NCBI GenBank assembly: GCA_944325505.1
Contig: CALVAJ010000002.1
Span: 78,408-142,407, forward strand
Origin: an uncultured Bacteroidales bacterium
GTDB taxonomy: Bacteria; Bacteroidota; Bacteroidia; Bacteroidales; UBA932
Reading direction: 5' to 3'
DNA: 64,000 nt
Part shown: positions 18,925 through 26,667 of the stretch, piece by piece
How the letters are laid out: each line of letters opens with the position of its first letter
How positions within the stretch are numbered: position 1 is the first letter of the stretch
Made by a program: the position numbers and the translations under genes
Notes under the pieces: generated by a model
What the model was told of the DNA's origin: nothing
Seen by the model: only the letters and a program-made list of their open reading frames with translations
Database searches by the model: none

Positions 18925-19179
18925 TTATTTAACTTTTTCTACGATTTGTACTAATCTCCATCTCTTTGTCTTGCTCAAAGGACGGGTCTCCATAATAAGG
19001 ACTCTGTCGCCTTCGCTGCACTCGTTCTTCTCATCGTGAGCGACAAACTTCTTGGTCTTTTTAACGAATTTCCCGTAGATAGGGTGTTTTTCCTTCGTTG
19101 CGACTGCAACCACGATAGACTTGTCCATCTTGTTGCTGACCACTACGCCTATTCTTTCCTTACGAAGATTTCTTTCCAT
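18925..19179 (-). CDS. rpsQ: 30S ribosomal protein S17
   Basis: An 84-residue OB-fold 16S rRNA-binding protein. [20 protein letters not shown] and [20 protein letters not shown] are diagnostic. It lies 12 bp after rpmC and 3 bp before rplN. Confidence 0.98.
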   Translation of the reverse strand: MERNLRKERIGVVVSNKMDKSIVVAVATKEKHPIYGKFVKKTKKFVAHDEKNECSEGDRVLIMETRPLSKTKRWRLVQIVEKVK

Positions 19180-19191
19180 CGGATTCGAATT

Positions 19192-19386
19192 TTAGTTCTG
19201 TTTTTCTTTCTCTGCAAGGATAGTCATCATACGTGCGATGTCCTTTCTTGCTTTCCTGATCTTTGACGTATCTTCTAATGGAGAGATAGCGTGGTTTATC
19301 TTCATTGTATCGAGATTGGCTTTCTCGGCTTCGATACGCTCGCGCAGATCGCTGATTGACATTTCGCGTACTTCAGATGCTTTCAT
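19192..19386 (-). CDS. rpmC: 50S ribosomal protein L29
   Basis: A 64-residue two-helix protein at the tunnel exit, part of the trigger-factor/SRP docking site. MKASEVREMSISDLRERI and ARKDIARMMTILAEKEK are typical. It lies 17 bp after rplP and 12 bp before rpsQ. Confidence 0.97.
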   Translation of the reverse strand: MKASEVREMSISDLRERIEAEKANLDTMKINHAISPLEDTSKIRKARKDIARMMTILAEKEKQN

Positions 19387-19403
19387 TTCTTTTCTCCATT
19401 AAA

Positions 19404-19823
19404 TTATTCAACATAGTCTCTGCGCACCACGAACTTGGTGGTCACCGGAAGCTTCTGTGCCCCAAGACGGAGAGCCTCTTTTGCGATTTCCATCGGAACG
19501 CCCTCTGCCTCGATAAGGATACGGCCCGGAGTAACAGGACAAACGAATCCCTCAGGATTACCTTTACCTTTACCCATACGCACTTCAGCAGGCTTCTTGG
19601 TATAAGGCTTGTCAGGGAAAATCCTGATCCAGATCTTACCCTCACGCTTCATGTAACGGACAACTGCCTGACGGGCGGCCTCGATCTGGCGGCCCGTAAG
19701 CCAACAATTTTCCAAGGTCTTGATACCGAAAGAACCGAAAGCGAGCTGGTTGCCCCTCTGGGCGAGCCCTTTCATGCGGCCTTTCTGCTGCCTTCTAAAT
19801 TTTGTTTTCTTTGGTTGTAACAT
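19404..19823 (-). CDS. rplP: 50S ribosomal protein L16, first gene of the detached lower block
   Basis: Large-subunit protein near the A site, 139 residues. [19 protein letters not shown], then [20 protein letters not shown] and [18 protein letters not shown] are diagnostic. In nearly all bacteria rplP directly follows rpsC. Here rpsC ends about 16 kb away (35973) and rplP begins its own transcription unit, with a Bacteroidetes-type promoter 93 bp upstream (19916-19945). Expression of L16 and the whole spc/alpha block is thus separated from L3-S3. Confidence 0.98.
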   Translation of the reverse strand: MLQPKKTKFRRQQKGRMKGLAQRGNQLAFGSFGIKTLENCWLTGRQIEAARQAVVRYMKREGKIWIRIFPDKPYTKKPAEVRMGKGKGNPEGFVCPVTPGRILIEAEGVPMEIAKEALRLGAQKLPVTTKFVVRRDYVE

Positions 19824-19893
19824 TGTTCTATTACTTTAAATAAAATATTTTCCGTTTTCCCTTAAAACATTGAGTCTCAGCTGGTTGGGCGTA

Positions 19894-19909
19894 CTTATCC
19901 TCAAATAAG
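19894..19909 (-). other. Small hairpin in the rplP leader
   Basis: CTTAT-N6-ATAAG inverted repeat near the 5' end of the predicted rplP mRNA, within a leader of about 85 nt that also holds a nearly perfect TGAG-A-CTCA palindrome at 19871-19879. It could be a target for autogenous control by a ribosomal protein, but the stem is short and this is speculative. Confidence 0.3.
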
Positions 19910-19915
19910 GGACTG

Positions 19916-19945
19916 CAAAGATAGTAAAAATATCTCAAATGCAAA
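19916..19945 (-). promoter_or_regulatory. Bacteroidetes-type promoter of the rplP-rplQ block
   Basis: Read on the minus strand: -33 element TTTG (19942-19945), an 18-nt spacer, and a perfect -7 element TATCTTTG (19916-19923). This matches the TTTG / TAnnTTTG consensus of the Bacteroidetes primary sigma factor. Transcription would start near 19909-19911 and leave a leader of about 85 nt before rplP. Confidence 0.75.
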
Positions 19946-20098
19946 TAAATTTTGAAAAAATTCCAAACTTTTCCGACCGACATTTTCGACAGTTAAATAT
20001 TGCAGTTTCATTAAGTTACAAATGTTGTTCAAAAATAATTCCATCAGATTTCGACCGGAATCGGCAGGCATTCGGCACGGCGGCGGCACGGAAAGGGA

Positions 20099-20129
20099 TT
20101 TGCCTTTGCGAATAATTCATGTATTTTTG
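20099..20129 (+). promoter_or_regulatory. Promoter of the DUF4294 gene
   Basis: TTTG (20099-20102), 19-nt spacer, TATTTTTG (20122-20129): a full Bacteroidetes consensus match. It lies 18 bp before the ATG at 20148 and excludes upstream in-frame starts. It is divergent from the rplP promoter about 155 bp away. The rest of the 324-bp intergene (19824-20147) shows nothing else I can name. Confidence 0.7.
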
Positions 20130-20147
20130 TCGGCTGAGGTTCAGAAT

Positions 20148-20912
20148 ATGTCTATGACCGGATTCTTCCATACCGTTCGGATACTGGCAGCGGCGGCGGT
20201 GCTGATGCTGGCCTCAGCCGTGCCCGGCTCGGCCCAGAAACAGAAAAAAGAGAGAATCAGCCTCGGGGAATGGAAAGCCAGAATGGAAAAGCCGGCCGAA
20301 GACCCCGGCAGGAACATGCAGGAAGAAGACGGGGACTATCTCCGATACATAGTGGAAAACGGGGACACCGTCTACGTGGACGACCTTCCGGCCGCCCGTG
20401 TCTACCAGAGGCTTCCCCGCCAGAAGGGCCGGGAGTGGAGACAGTATTACAGGCTGGTGCACAATTTCAGCAAGGTGTATCCCTACGCACTGGTAGCCAG
20501 GCATCTGGTGGAAGAAGTCGACAGCACCATCGTCGCAGACAACCTGAAAAGGGGGCAGCGTGACAGGTACATCAACCGGATGCAGAAAGAACTGTTCGAG
20601 GTGTTCGAGCAGCCGATGCGGAACCTGACGGTAAGTCAGGGGGCACTGCTGATGAGACTGATAGACAGGGAAGTCGGGAAATCTTCCTTTAATATAATAA
20701 AAGACTACAAGAACGGAATGGCAGCCGGTTTCTGGCAGGGTATCGCCAAACTGTTCGGCACCGACCTGAAACGGCCTTACGACCCCGACGGGGAGGACCG
20801 CCCGACCGAAGAGCTGGTGCAGAAATGGGAATCAGGAGAATTCGAAGGACTCTACTTCTCGCTGTTCTGGCAGTTTCCTCCGACTGTCGAGATACCGTCG
20901 AAATACAGATAA
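20148..20912 (+). CDS. DUF4294 family secreted protein
   Basis: A 254-residue protein of the Bacteroidota-specific DUF4294 family; function unknown. The start at 20148 is chosen because it gives a signal peptide (MSMTGFFHTVRILAAAAVLM, cleavage after VPGSAQ) and lies just downstream of a good promoter; the open frame extends 42 codons further upstream without any such signal. Conserved-looking parts are VENGDTVYVDDLPAARVY, RLVHNFSKVYPYA and LMRLIDREVGKSSFNIIKDY. The 3' end overlaps the convergent lpxH gene by 61 bp. Its neighbours on the other strand are envelope-biogenesis genes, so an envelope role is plausible. Confidence 0.8.
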   Translation: MSMTGFFHTVRILAAAAVLMLASAVPGSAQKQKKERISLGEWKARMEKPAEDPGRNMQEEDGDYLRYIVENGDTVYVDDLPAARVYQRLPRQKGREWRQYYRLVHNFSKVYPYALVARHLVEEVDSTIVADNLKRGQRDRYINRMQKELFEVFEQPMRNLTVSQGALLMRLIDREVGKSSFNIIKDYKNGMAAGFWQGIAKLFGTDLKRPYDPDGEDRPTEELVQKWESGEFEGLYFSLFWQFPPTVEIPSKYR

Positions 20913-21604
20913 GGCGAACTGTCCATCCAGTCCTTCAATATGATAAGCTCCGCTCCGGAAGGCAGTTTCATCCTCACATCGGTATGATAGTGCCCGAAAA
21001 CGAAATAATCCACGTGGTGTCCGGCGGAAAACCCGAGAGCGAACCTGTACAGCGGCTCCGACTCCCCTTTGAAGACATACTCCTCGTGACGTGCCAGGCG
21101 GTTGTTCTTCGACCATCCGGTACCCAGGCGGAAAGCCAGCCACGGGTGCAGCATGCTGAAAAGCCGCTGCAGGATGCGGCAGTGGAAAATCCCTCGCAGA
21201 AGCATATATCCTTTAGGGACAGGTCCGAGCCCGTCTCCATGCCCAAGACAGAATGTCTTACCGCCGATGTCCACTACGGCCGGCTGGACAAGCCTGACCA
21301 TACCGAGTTCCTCGAAATAGCTGTATGTCCAGACATCATGGTTGCCCTGAAAAAAATACACCTTCACACCGGAATCCATGAGGTCCGTCAAGGCCGAGAA
21401 GACACGGACATACCCTTTGGGAACGACATCCCTGTATTCATACCAGAAATCCCATATGTCGCCGAGAAGATACAGGGCTTCCGTATCCATGGCCGGTATG
21501 GACCTGAGGAAATGCACGAACCTTGCTTCTCTGCCGGAGGGGTCGGAGACATCCAGACCGAGATGCACGTCAGAGACGAAATAAGTGTATTTCCTTCCGT
21601 TCAT
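20852..21604 (-). CDS. lpxH: UDP-2,3-diacylglucosamine diphosphatase (LpxH-type)
   Basis: Cleaves UDP-2,3-diacylglucosamine to lipid X and UMP, the fourth step of lipid A synthesis; peripheral inner-membrane enzyme. 250 residues, calcineurin-like fold with the full metal-ligand set: SDVHLG, LLGDIWDFWYEY, FQGNHDVW, CLGHGDG and FGHYHTD. It lies 9 bp downstream of uppP on the same strand. Its last 61 bases are antisense to the end of the DUF4294 gene. LpxH and the related LpxH2 group cannot be separated by eye. Confidence 0.92.
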   Translation of the reverse strand: MNGRKYTYFVSDVHLGLDVSDPSGREARFVHFLRSIPAMDTEALYLLGDIWDFWYEYRDVVPKGYVRVFSALTDLMDSGVKVYFFQGNHDVWTYSYFEELGMVRLVQPAVVDIGGKTFCLGHGDGLGPVPKGYMLLRGIFHCRILQRLFSMLHPWLAFRLGTGWSKNNRLARHEEYVFKGESEPLYRFALGFSAGHHVDYFVFGHYHTDVRMKLPSGAELIILKDWMDSSPYLYFDGISTVGGNCQNSEK

Positions 21605-21613
21605 GACCGGATA

Positions 21614-22426
21614 TCAGGCAAATATGAAAATCAGAAGGGCCACCACCGCACAGTAAAGGGCAAACCAGCTGAGACGCGCTCTCTTTACCAGCGCAATCAT
21701 CACCTTGCAGGCGAAAAGCCCGGAGACAAAGGCCGCAAGGAATCCCAACACGAGAGGTACGGCCCCTATGGAAGAGGCACCCATCTCCCCGCCTACCAGC
21801 TGGAGGAAAGTCTCCCCGAGAATCGGGACAAGAACCATGAGGAACGAGAACTGGGCCATGACATCCCTGCGGACTCCGCACAGAAGGCCGGTGGAAATGG
21901 TGGTACCCGAGCGCGAAAGGCCGGGAACTACGGCCACGGCCTGGCTCAGCCCCACTATGAAAGCCTGCCAGTAGGATATCCCGTTCCTGTAACCCTTCCT
22001 TTCCGACAGGGAAGCCTGCCGTCTCGGGCCGGAAGCCATATCGGAAAAGAACAGCAGGAACGACGTACATACAAGAGCCACTCCTACCACGAATACCGAC
22101 TTGAACAGTCCCTCGACGAAGTCCTTGAAAAATACGCCGACTATGAAAACCGGAATCATGGACACGCAGATTTTCAGCACATAGTCCGTCTGGTCATTAT
22201 TCTTAAACCGGAAAAACCCTTTCAGAAGATCCCAGAGCTGTTTTCTGAATACGACAATGGTGCTGAGTACGGTTGCGGCATGCACCAGAACCTCGAAAAC
22301 CAGGTCATCGGCGGACTCTATGCCCAGAAGATCCTTGCCGATGATAAGATGCCCGCTGCTGCTCACCGGAAGGAATTCGGTCAGTCCCTGGACAAGACCG
22401 AGTATGACAGCTTCAAACCATTCCAT
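21614..22426 (-). CDS. uppP: Undecaprenyl-diphosphatase (UppP/BacA)
   Basis: Recycles undecaprenyl pyrophosphate to the monophosphate carrier needed for peptidoglycan and other surface polymers; its overproduction gives bacitracin resistance. 270 residues, seven to eight membrane helices. Both family motifs are intact: GLTEFLPVSSSGHLII near residue 15 and PGLSRSGTTISTG near 170. It lies 6 bp after the DUF3098 gene and 9 bp before lpxH. Confidence 0.97.
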   Translation of the reverse strand: MEWFEAVILGLVQGLTEFLPVSSSGHLIIGKDLLGIESADDLVFEVLVHAATVLSTIVVFRKQLWDLLKGFFRFKNNDQTDYVLKICVSMIPVFIVGVFFKDFVEGLFKSVFVVGVALVCTSFLLFFSDMASGPRRQASLSERKGYRNGISYWQAFIVGLSQAVAVVPGLSRSGTTISTGLLCGVRRDVMAQFSFLMVLVPILGETFLQLVGGEMGASSIGAVPLVLGFLAAFVSGLFACKVMIALVKRARLSWFALYCAVVALLIFIFA

Positions 22427-22432
22427 AACCGC

Positions 22433-22693
22433 CTATTGTTTTCCGTCCCCGTCGTCTTCCGGGAATACCTTTACTATCGAAACCGCCACAATGACGATTC
22501 CGGCTATGATAACCACAGGAGCCGCTACCAGTCTCCTGAAATCGAACATCGCGTAATTGAAGACCTGAGGGTCGTCGCTTCCTCCCCCGGTCATAAGGAC
22601 GTACCCGGCGACCATCACTATAAGGCCGGCCAGCATCATCCTCAATCCTTTCGGGGTGACTGCAAAATTTTCCATATCAGTAATATAATTCAT
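22433..22693 (-). CDS. DUF3098 small membrane protein
   Basis: An 86-residue protein with two membrane helices (about 18-35 and 56-75) separated by a loop with GGGSDDPQVFN, typical of DUF3098, a Bacteroidota family found between ftsX and uppP. Function unknown. The longest start overlaps ftsX by 17 bp; a second ATG at 22675 (MENFAVTPKG), one base past the ftsX stop, is equally plausible. Conserved linkage to ftsX and uppP suggests a role in cell-envelope assembly. Confidence 0.85.
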   Translation of the reverse strand: MNYITDMENFAVTPKGLRMMLAGLIVMVAGYVLMTGGGSDDPQVFNYAMFDFRRLVAAPVVIIAGIVIVAVSIVKVFPEDDGDGKQ

Positions 22694-23555
22694 CTTTTTT
22701 CAACGAAACAAGCTTTCCGACCACGAACCATGTGCTGACAAAGCAGATAAGCACACCCGAAACCAGGACAATCCCCATAACCACCAGAAGCAGCTCCAGC
22801 CTGAAAATGGAAAACAGCTGAAGGAATTCTTTCCTTATGACGAACAGTATGGCCAGCAGCGCGATAATGGCAATGAATGCCGAAAACAGGCCCTGGAACA
22901 CCGACTGGACCAGGAAAGGTCCGCGGATAAAAGCCTTGGTCGCACCTACCAGCCTCATGGTATGGACGGTAAAACGGCGGGCATAGACATTGAGTCTGAC
23001 CGTATTGTTTATAAGGACAAACGAAATGAACAGCAGAAGGGCGATGAACACTCCGATGACGAGGGAAATCCTGCTCAGGTTGGCATTGAGGGTATCCACC
23101 AGAGACCTCTGGTAGACGACCTCATCCACCAGAGGCGAGAGTGAAATCTCGTCCTTCACCATTTCAAGGCTGTCCGAGGAGACATAGTCGGCCCCGAGTG
23201 TCACGTCTATCGACACCGGTATCGGAGAAGTCTCGAACACGCTGAGGAAATCATCCCCGAGCAGCTCCGCCATCTCCTGCTCCCCCCTGTCCCTGGAAAT
23301 GAACTCGCTGCTGCGTATGAAGCGCATCCGGTCGAGCTTCTTCTGGAAATCCATGGCGGCCTCCTCGCTGACATCCTGCTTCATCAGGACGGACACCTGC
23401 ATATTCTCCTTGAAGTAGTCGGAAACCGACCTTGCATTGACAAGAAGGAGGCTGGCTATGCCTACAAGCAGCAGTACCAGGCTTATACTGATGACCGATG
23501 ACAGATAGGAATTCGCGAGTCTCCTGCTGATTATGTTGTTTTCTCCTTTTCCCAT
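22677..23555 (-). CDS. ftsX: Cell division ABC permease FtsX
   Basis: Transmits FtsE ATPase activity across the inner membrane to activate peptidoglycan hydrolases at the septum. 292 residues: one helix near 20-40, an extracytoplasmic domain (about 45-165) with the FtsX pattern ISVLMKQDVSEEAAMD-like (here QVSVLMKQDVSEEAA), then three helices, with RRFTVHTMRLVGATKAFIRG between helices 2 and 3. ftsE is not adjacent, as is common in Bacteroidota. It heads a leftward operon with the DUF3098 gene, uppP and lpxH. Confidence 0.93.
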   Translation of the reverse strand: MGKGENNIISRRLANSYLSSVISISLVLLLVGIASLLLVNARSVSDYFKENMQVSVLMKQDVSEEAAMDFQKKLDRMRFIRSSEFISRDRGEQEMAELLGDDFLSVFETSPIPVSIDVTLGADYVSSDSLEMVKDEISLSPLVDEVVYQRSLVDTLNANLSRISLVIGVFIALLLFISFVLINNTVRLNVYARRFTVHTMRLVGATKAFIRGPFLVQSVFQGLFSAFIAIIALLAILFVIRKEFLQLFSIFRLELLLVVMGIVLVSGVLICFVSTWFVVGKLVSLKKDELYY

Positions 23556-23572
23556 AAAAACAAAACCACCGC

Positions 23573-23610
23573 CAAAGATAGTGAAATATCAAAATAAATT
23601 ATTATCTTTG
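23573..23610. promoter_or_regulatory. Divergent -7 elements for ftsX and the GT5-like gene
   Basis: A TATCTTTG box on the minus strand (23573-23580) faces ftsX, 17 bp from its ATG. A second TATCTTTG on the plus strand (23603-23610) lies 26 bp before the ATG at 23637. Neither has a clear TTTG at the ideal distance, so only the -7 elements are secure. Confidence 0.55.
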
Positions 23611-23636
23611 TTGAGTTTTTGTCTTATTAATGTAAA

Positions 23637-24455
23637 ATGGGAGATTCTGTTAAAAGAGTGCTGTTCGTGAATTCGGAGATATTCCCCTATCTGCCCGAGA
23701 CACGTATTTCAGACATCGGAAGGTATCTTCCTCAGGGAATACAGGAAAGGAAAAAGGAAATCCGTTCGTTCATGCCGAGATACGGATGTATCAATGAAAG
23801 GAAAAACCAGCTTCACGAGGTAATCCGCCTTTCAGGCATGAATATCATAATAAACGATGTCGACAGGCCTCTTGTCATCAAGGTAGCATCGGTCGCCGCC
23901 GCACGCATGCAGGTGTATTTCATCGACAACGAAGACTATTTCCACCGCAAGCACATCTACCGCGACGAAAACGGAACATTCTTCCCGGACAACGGGGAAA
24001 GGGCGGTATTCTTCGCCAGAGGCGTATTGGAAACGGTAAAGAAGCTCCGCTGGGCGCCGGATATCATCCACTGCCACGGATGGATTTCATACGTACTTCC
24101 CGCCTATCTCAAAAAAGCATATATAGACGACCCGATATTCTCGGGAAGCAAGGTTGTCCTTTCCATATATGACGATATAAACGGAATTTCTTTCCCGGGC
24201 GACTTCAAGGAGAAAATCGTGTACGGCGGTCTGGAAGCCTCCGACATAAACCTGTCGGATACACCGGACGGAGCCGAACTCACAGGATTCGCGGCCGGAT
24301 ATTCGGATGCCATAATACTGGGCTCGGAGAATATCCCTCAGGAAGTGACAGACCTGTGCCGGAACAGCGGGCTCCCGATCCTCCCGTATAGAGGAGAGTC
24401 GTTTGAGGACGGGAGCTATATAGATGATTATAACAGTTTTTATGACCAGTTGTAA
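23637..24455 (+). CDS. Glycogen/starch synthase-like protein, N-terminal domain only
   Basis: A 272-residue protein matching the N-terminal Rossmann domain of family 5 glycosyltransferases (PF08323): VLFVNSEIFPYLPET, IRSFMPRYGCINERK and DIIHCHGWISYVLPAYLKK are recognisable. Full glycogen synthases are about 480 residues and carry a second domain with the nucleotide-sugar site, missing here. The usual KxGGL nucleotide-binding motif near the start is also not present (DIGRYLPQG instead). Short versions like this are common in Bacteroidales beside DUF4270 genes, so this is a stable family form rather than a recent truncation. Catalytic activity is doubtful. The following gene begins one base past its stop. 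Confidence 0.8.
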   Translation: MGDSVKRVLFVNSEIFPYLPETRISDIGRYLPQGIQERKKEIRSFMPRYGCINERKNQLHEVIRLSGMNIIINDVDRPLVIKVASVAAARMQVYFIDNEDYFHRKHIYRDENGTFFPDNGERAVFFARGVLETVKKLRWAPDIIHCHGWISYVLPAYLKKAYIDDPIFSGSKVVLSIYDDINGISFPGDFKEKIVYGGLEASDINLSDTPDGAELTGFAAGYSDAIILGSENIPQEVTDLCRNSGLPILPYRGESFEDGSYIDDYNSFYDQL

Positions 24456-24456
24456 A

Positions 24457-26214
24457 ATGAAAGCCAGATACTGCGCCATACTTTTTTCAGCGTTCTGCAT
24501 CCTCGCATGCGGAACTTCTTGTATATATGTGGATGAAGAGCTGGGAAGCAATTTCATCCCTATCGAGCAGAGATACACCACTTATGTGAAAGAGTTCCCG
24601 CTTGAGGAAATCGCCATGAAGCCGGTCGAGCATCTTTCAGGCTACAGTTCATCCCGGATAACGGTCGGAGCGATAATGACAGAGTCGGGAGACATAAGCG
24701 AGCGAGGCAGCGCATTCTCTCTGATTCCTGCCGCCGAATATGATTTCGGAGAGGGAGGAGAAGTGGTGAAGTTCCACTTTGCAGTCGCCAAGGACACGCT
24801 TTCCTATATCAGTGACAGCCAGCGGAGAATCCTGCAGGAAGTGAATGTATATGCCCTGAACGAATCCATCGATGAGGGGGACGGATACATCAGCACCGTT
24901 TTCAATCCTACAGAGTTGGAATCCATTGCAGACGGCACCATATACGACGGAGGTGATTCCCTGTCGTTCGACTTCAGGAAAGAATGGGCGGAAAAACTCC
25001 TGTATGAAAAGCTCCAGAAGCTCGAGGAGTCGGCATACGATTCAGTCGGGGCCTTTACGGAAAAAGTCTTCCCTGGCATATACATCAATGTTGACAGGCC
25101 GTCTTCTCCAGGAGGCAGGATCAATATGTTTACGCTCACTACCGGTGCCGACCTCGAGTATTATACTCTCAGCGGGGGGTATGCGAAAATGACTGTACAC
25201 GGTATAAAATACGAAGGACGGGACGAACTTGTGGATACCACGTTCATGTTCCTGTACGGAGCCCAGGACTTTTCGATCACCCAGGAAGCGACAGACTATT
25301 ACTCCGGAGAAACGCTTACTCCGCAGTATGCACTGAACGTGAGTGCCAGTTCCCTCGACGGGAAGGAGACAGAGCAGGCCGGAAGTGAAATCATCGTCGA
25401 CGGCGGAGGCGGACTCAAGCCTGTCATTACCGCCAAGGAATTAAGGGAGAAGTTCATGACGGTGCTCGCATCCGATAACATCGACCCGTCGGCAGTAATA
25501 ATAAACAAGGCAACGATCGTCCTACCGTATGATCAGGCTACCGGCTACGAAGACCTCAAGCACTATCCTGCCCTTCTGAGTCCTACATGCAAAATGTACA
25601 CTGAGAACGGAGAGGAGGAGGAAATCGTCAGCTATGCCGGCATAACGGACACCAGCGTTTCATCCGAAAATCAGGGCGAAATCAACAGGTCAAGATCCGA
25701 ATACGCGCCGGACATCAGCTACCACATGCAGCAGATACTCGCACTCGATGAATATAGCGAGGATGATGCAGAGGTGAAGAAGGAATACGAGCAGAAAGAC
25801 ATCTGGCTTCTGACACTTGCCGTAGAGGAAGAGAAGGAAGAACAGGAAGGAACCAGCGAATACTACCAGAACCTGCAGTACAGCATGTATTACAACAACC
25901 TGTACAACAATTATTACGGATACGGATACGGCGGTTATGGCTACGGGTACGGCAGTTACTACGGCGGCTACGGATACAACAACTACTATGACTACTATGC
26001 AATGGCGGCATACTACAGCGCCATGCAGTCATCCCAGACCCAGAGCAGCAGCACTACTGTCCTGGACAGGGACCGTTACTATAAGGCCGTCCTCCGCGGA
26101 CCCGGCGCAGCCGATATAGAGCAGGCAGACACGGAGACCCCTGACGGAATGACCGATCTCGAAAGGAACAGAAAGCCTTATGTAAGAGTCACCTACTCAG
26201 TCCGCCAGAAATAA
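24457..26214 (+). CDS. DUF4270 lipoprotein with Tyr/Gly-rich tract
   Basis: A 585-residue lipoprotein (lipobox ILAC, Cys18) of the Bacteroidota family DUF4270. Start 24457 is chosen because it gives the signal peptide and directly follows the previous stop; the frame is open 11 codons further upstream. The body is beta-rich (two DSLSFDF / LVDTTFMFLYG-like repeats). Near the C-terminus, residues about 470-530 form a tract of Tyr, Gly and Asn with YGYG repeats followed by a Gln/Ser/Thr run, then a charged tail. Function unknown. Coupling to the GT5-like gene is a conserved arrangement. A hairpin terminator follows. Confidence 0.82.
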   Translation: MKARYCAILFSAFCILACGTSCIYVDEELGSNFIPIEQRYTTYVKEFPLEEIAMKPVEHLSGYSSSRITVGAIMTESGDISERGSAFSLIPAAEYDFGEGGEVVKFHFAVAKDTLSYISDSQRRILQEVNVYALNESIDEGDGYISTVFNPTELESIADGTIYDGGDSLSFDFRKEWAEKLLYEKLQKLEESAYDSVGAFTEKVFPGIYINVDRPSSPGGRINMFTLTTGADLEYYTLSGGYAKMTVHGIKYEGRDELVDTTFMFLYGAQDFSITQEATDYYSGETLTPQYALNVSASSLDGKETEQAGSEIIVDGGGGLKPVITAKELREKFMTVLASDNIDPSAVIINKATIVLPYDQATGYEDLKHYPALLSPTCKMYTENGEEEEIVSYAGITDTSVSSENQGEINRSRSEYAPDISYHMQQILALDEYSEDDAEVKKEYEQKDIWLLTLAVEEEKEEQEGTSEYYQNLQYSMYYNNLYNNYYGYGYGGYGYGYGSYYGGYGYNNYYDYYAMAAYYSAMQSSQTQSSSTTVLDRDRYYKAVLRGPGAADIEQADTETPDGMTDLERNRKPYVRVTYSVRQK

Positions 26215-26241
26215 TACCGACGGCGGACAGCACAAATAAAT

Positions 26242-26273
26242 AAAGAGGAGCACAATTTCATGTACTCCTCTTT
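26242..26273. terminator. Terminator between convergent DUF4270 gene and acpP
   Basis: A 9-bp perfect stem AAAGAGGAG / CTCCTCTTT, extended by two more pairs, loop about 8-14 nt. On the plus strand AATTTTTT follows; on the minus strand ATTTATTTG follows. It can therefore stop transcripts from both directions. Confidence 0.8.
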
Positions 26274-26308
26274 AATTTTTTCGGGCAACACCCGGGAACT
26301 GTACTGGA

Positions 26309-26551
26309 TTATTTGTTCAGCTCGTTCTCGATATATGAGATAGCATCGCCGACAGTTGAAATCTTCTCGCTGGCTGCCTCATCAGGAATTGTGATGTTGA
26401 AAGCTTTCTCGAATTCCATAATAAGCTCGACAGTATCAAGAGAATCTGCTCCAAGATCATTAGTGAAGCTTGCTGTCTCTGTTACCTCAGACTCATCAAC
26501 GCCCAACTTGTCAACGATGATTGCCTTTACTTTATCTGCAACTTCTGACAT
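26309..26551 (-). CDS. acpP: Acyl carrier protein
   Basis: An 80-residue acidic four-helix protein that carries growing fatty acyl chains on phosphopantetheine. The attachment motif GADSLDT has Ser37. Length and the [18 protein letters not shown] start are typical. Usually acpP precedes fabF; here it is alone, ending at a terminator and separated by a promoter-bearing gap from pnuC, which lies upstream on the same strand. Confidence 0.97.
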   Translation of the reverse strand: MSEVADKVKAIIVDKLGVDESEVTETASFTNDLGADSLDTVELIMEFEKAFNITIPDEAASEKISTVGDAISYIENELNK

Positions 26552-26629
26552 GATAGTAAAATTTTAATTAATGATTTAAGTTTATTTGATATACACAATA
26601 TTTCTACTCATAGATTGCTGAATCGGGTG

Positions 26630-26637
26630 CAAAAGTA
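26630..26637 (-). promoter_or_regulatory. -7 element of the acpP promoter
   Basis: TACTTTTG on the minus strand, an exact TAnnTTTG match, 79 bp upstream of the acpP ATG. The -33 region is only T-rich. It implies a leader of about 70 nt and independent transcription of acpP. Confidence 0.6.
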
Positions 26638-26667
26638 AGTAAAAAATCCCGAAAATAAAAATTTTTG

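Noticed and set aside
20825-22738. 637-codon plus-strand open frame opposite lpxH and uppP
   Set aside because: It is antisense to two clearly recognised genes, has no family features, and its residue make-up (very rich in His, Arg, Glu, Pro) is typical of a shadow frame.
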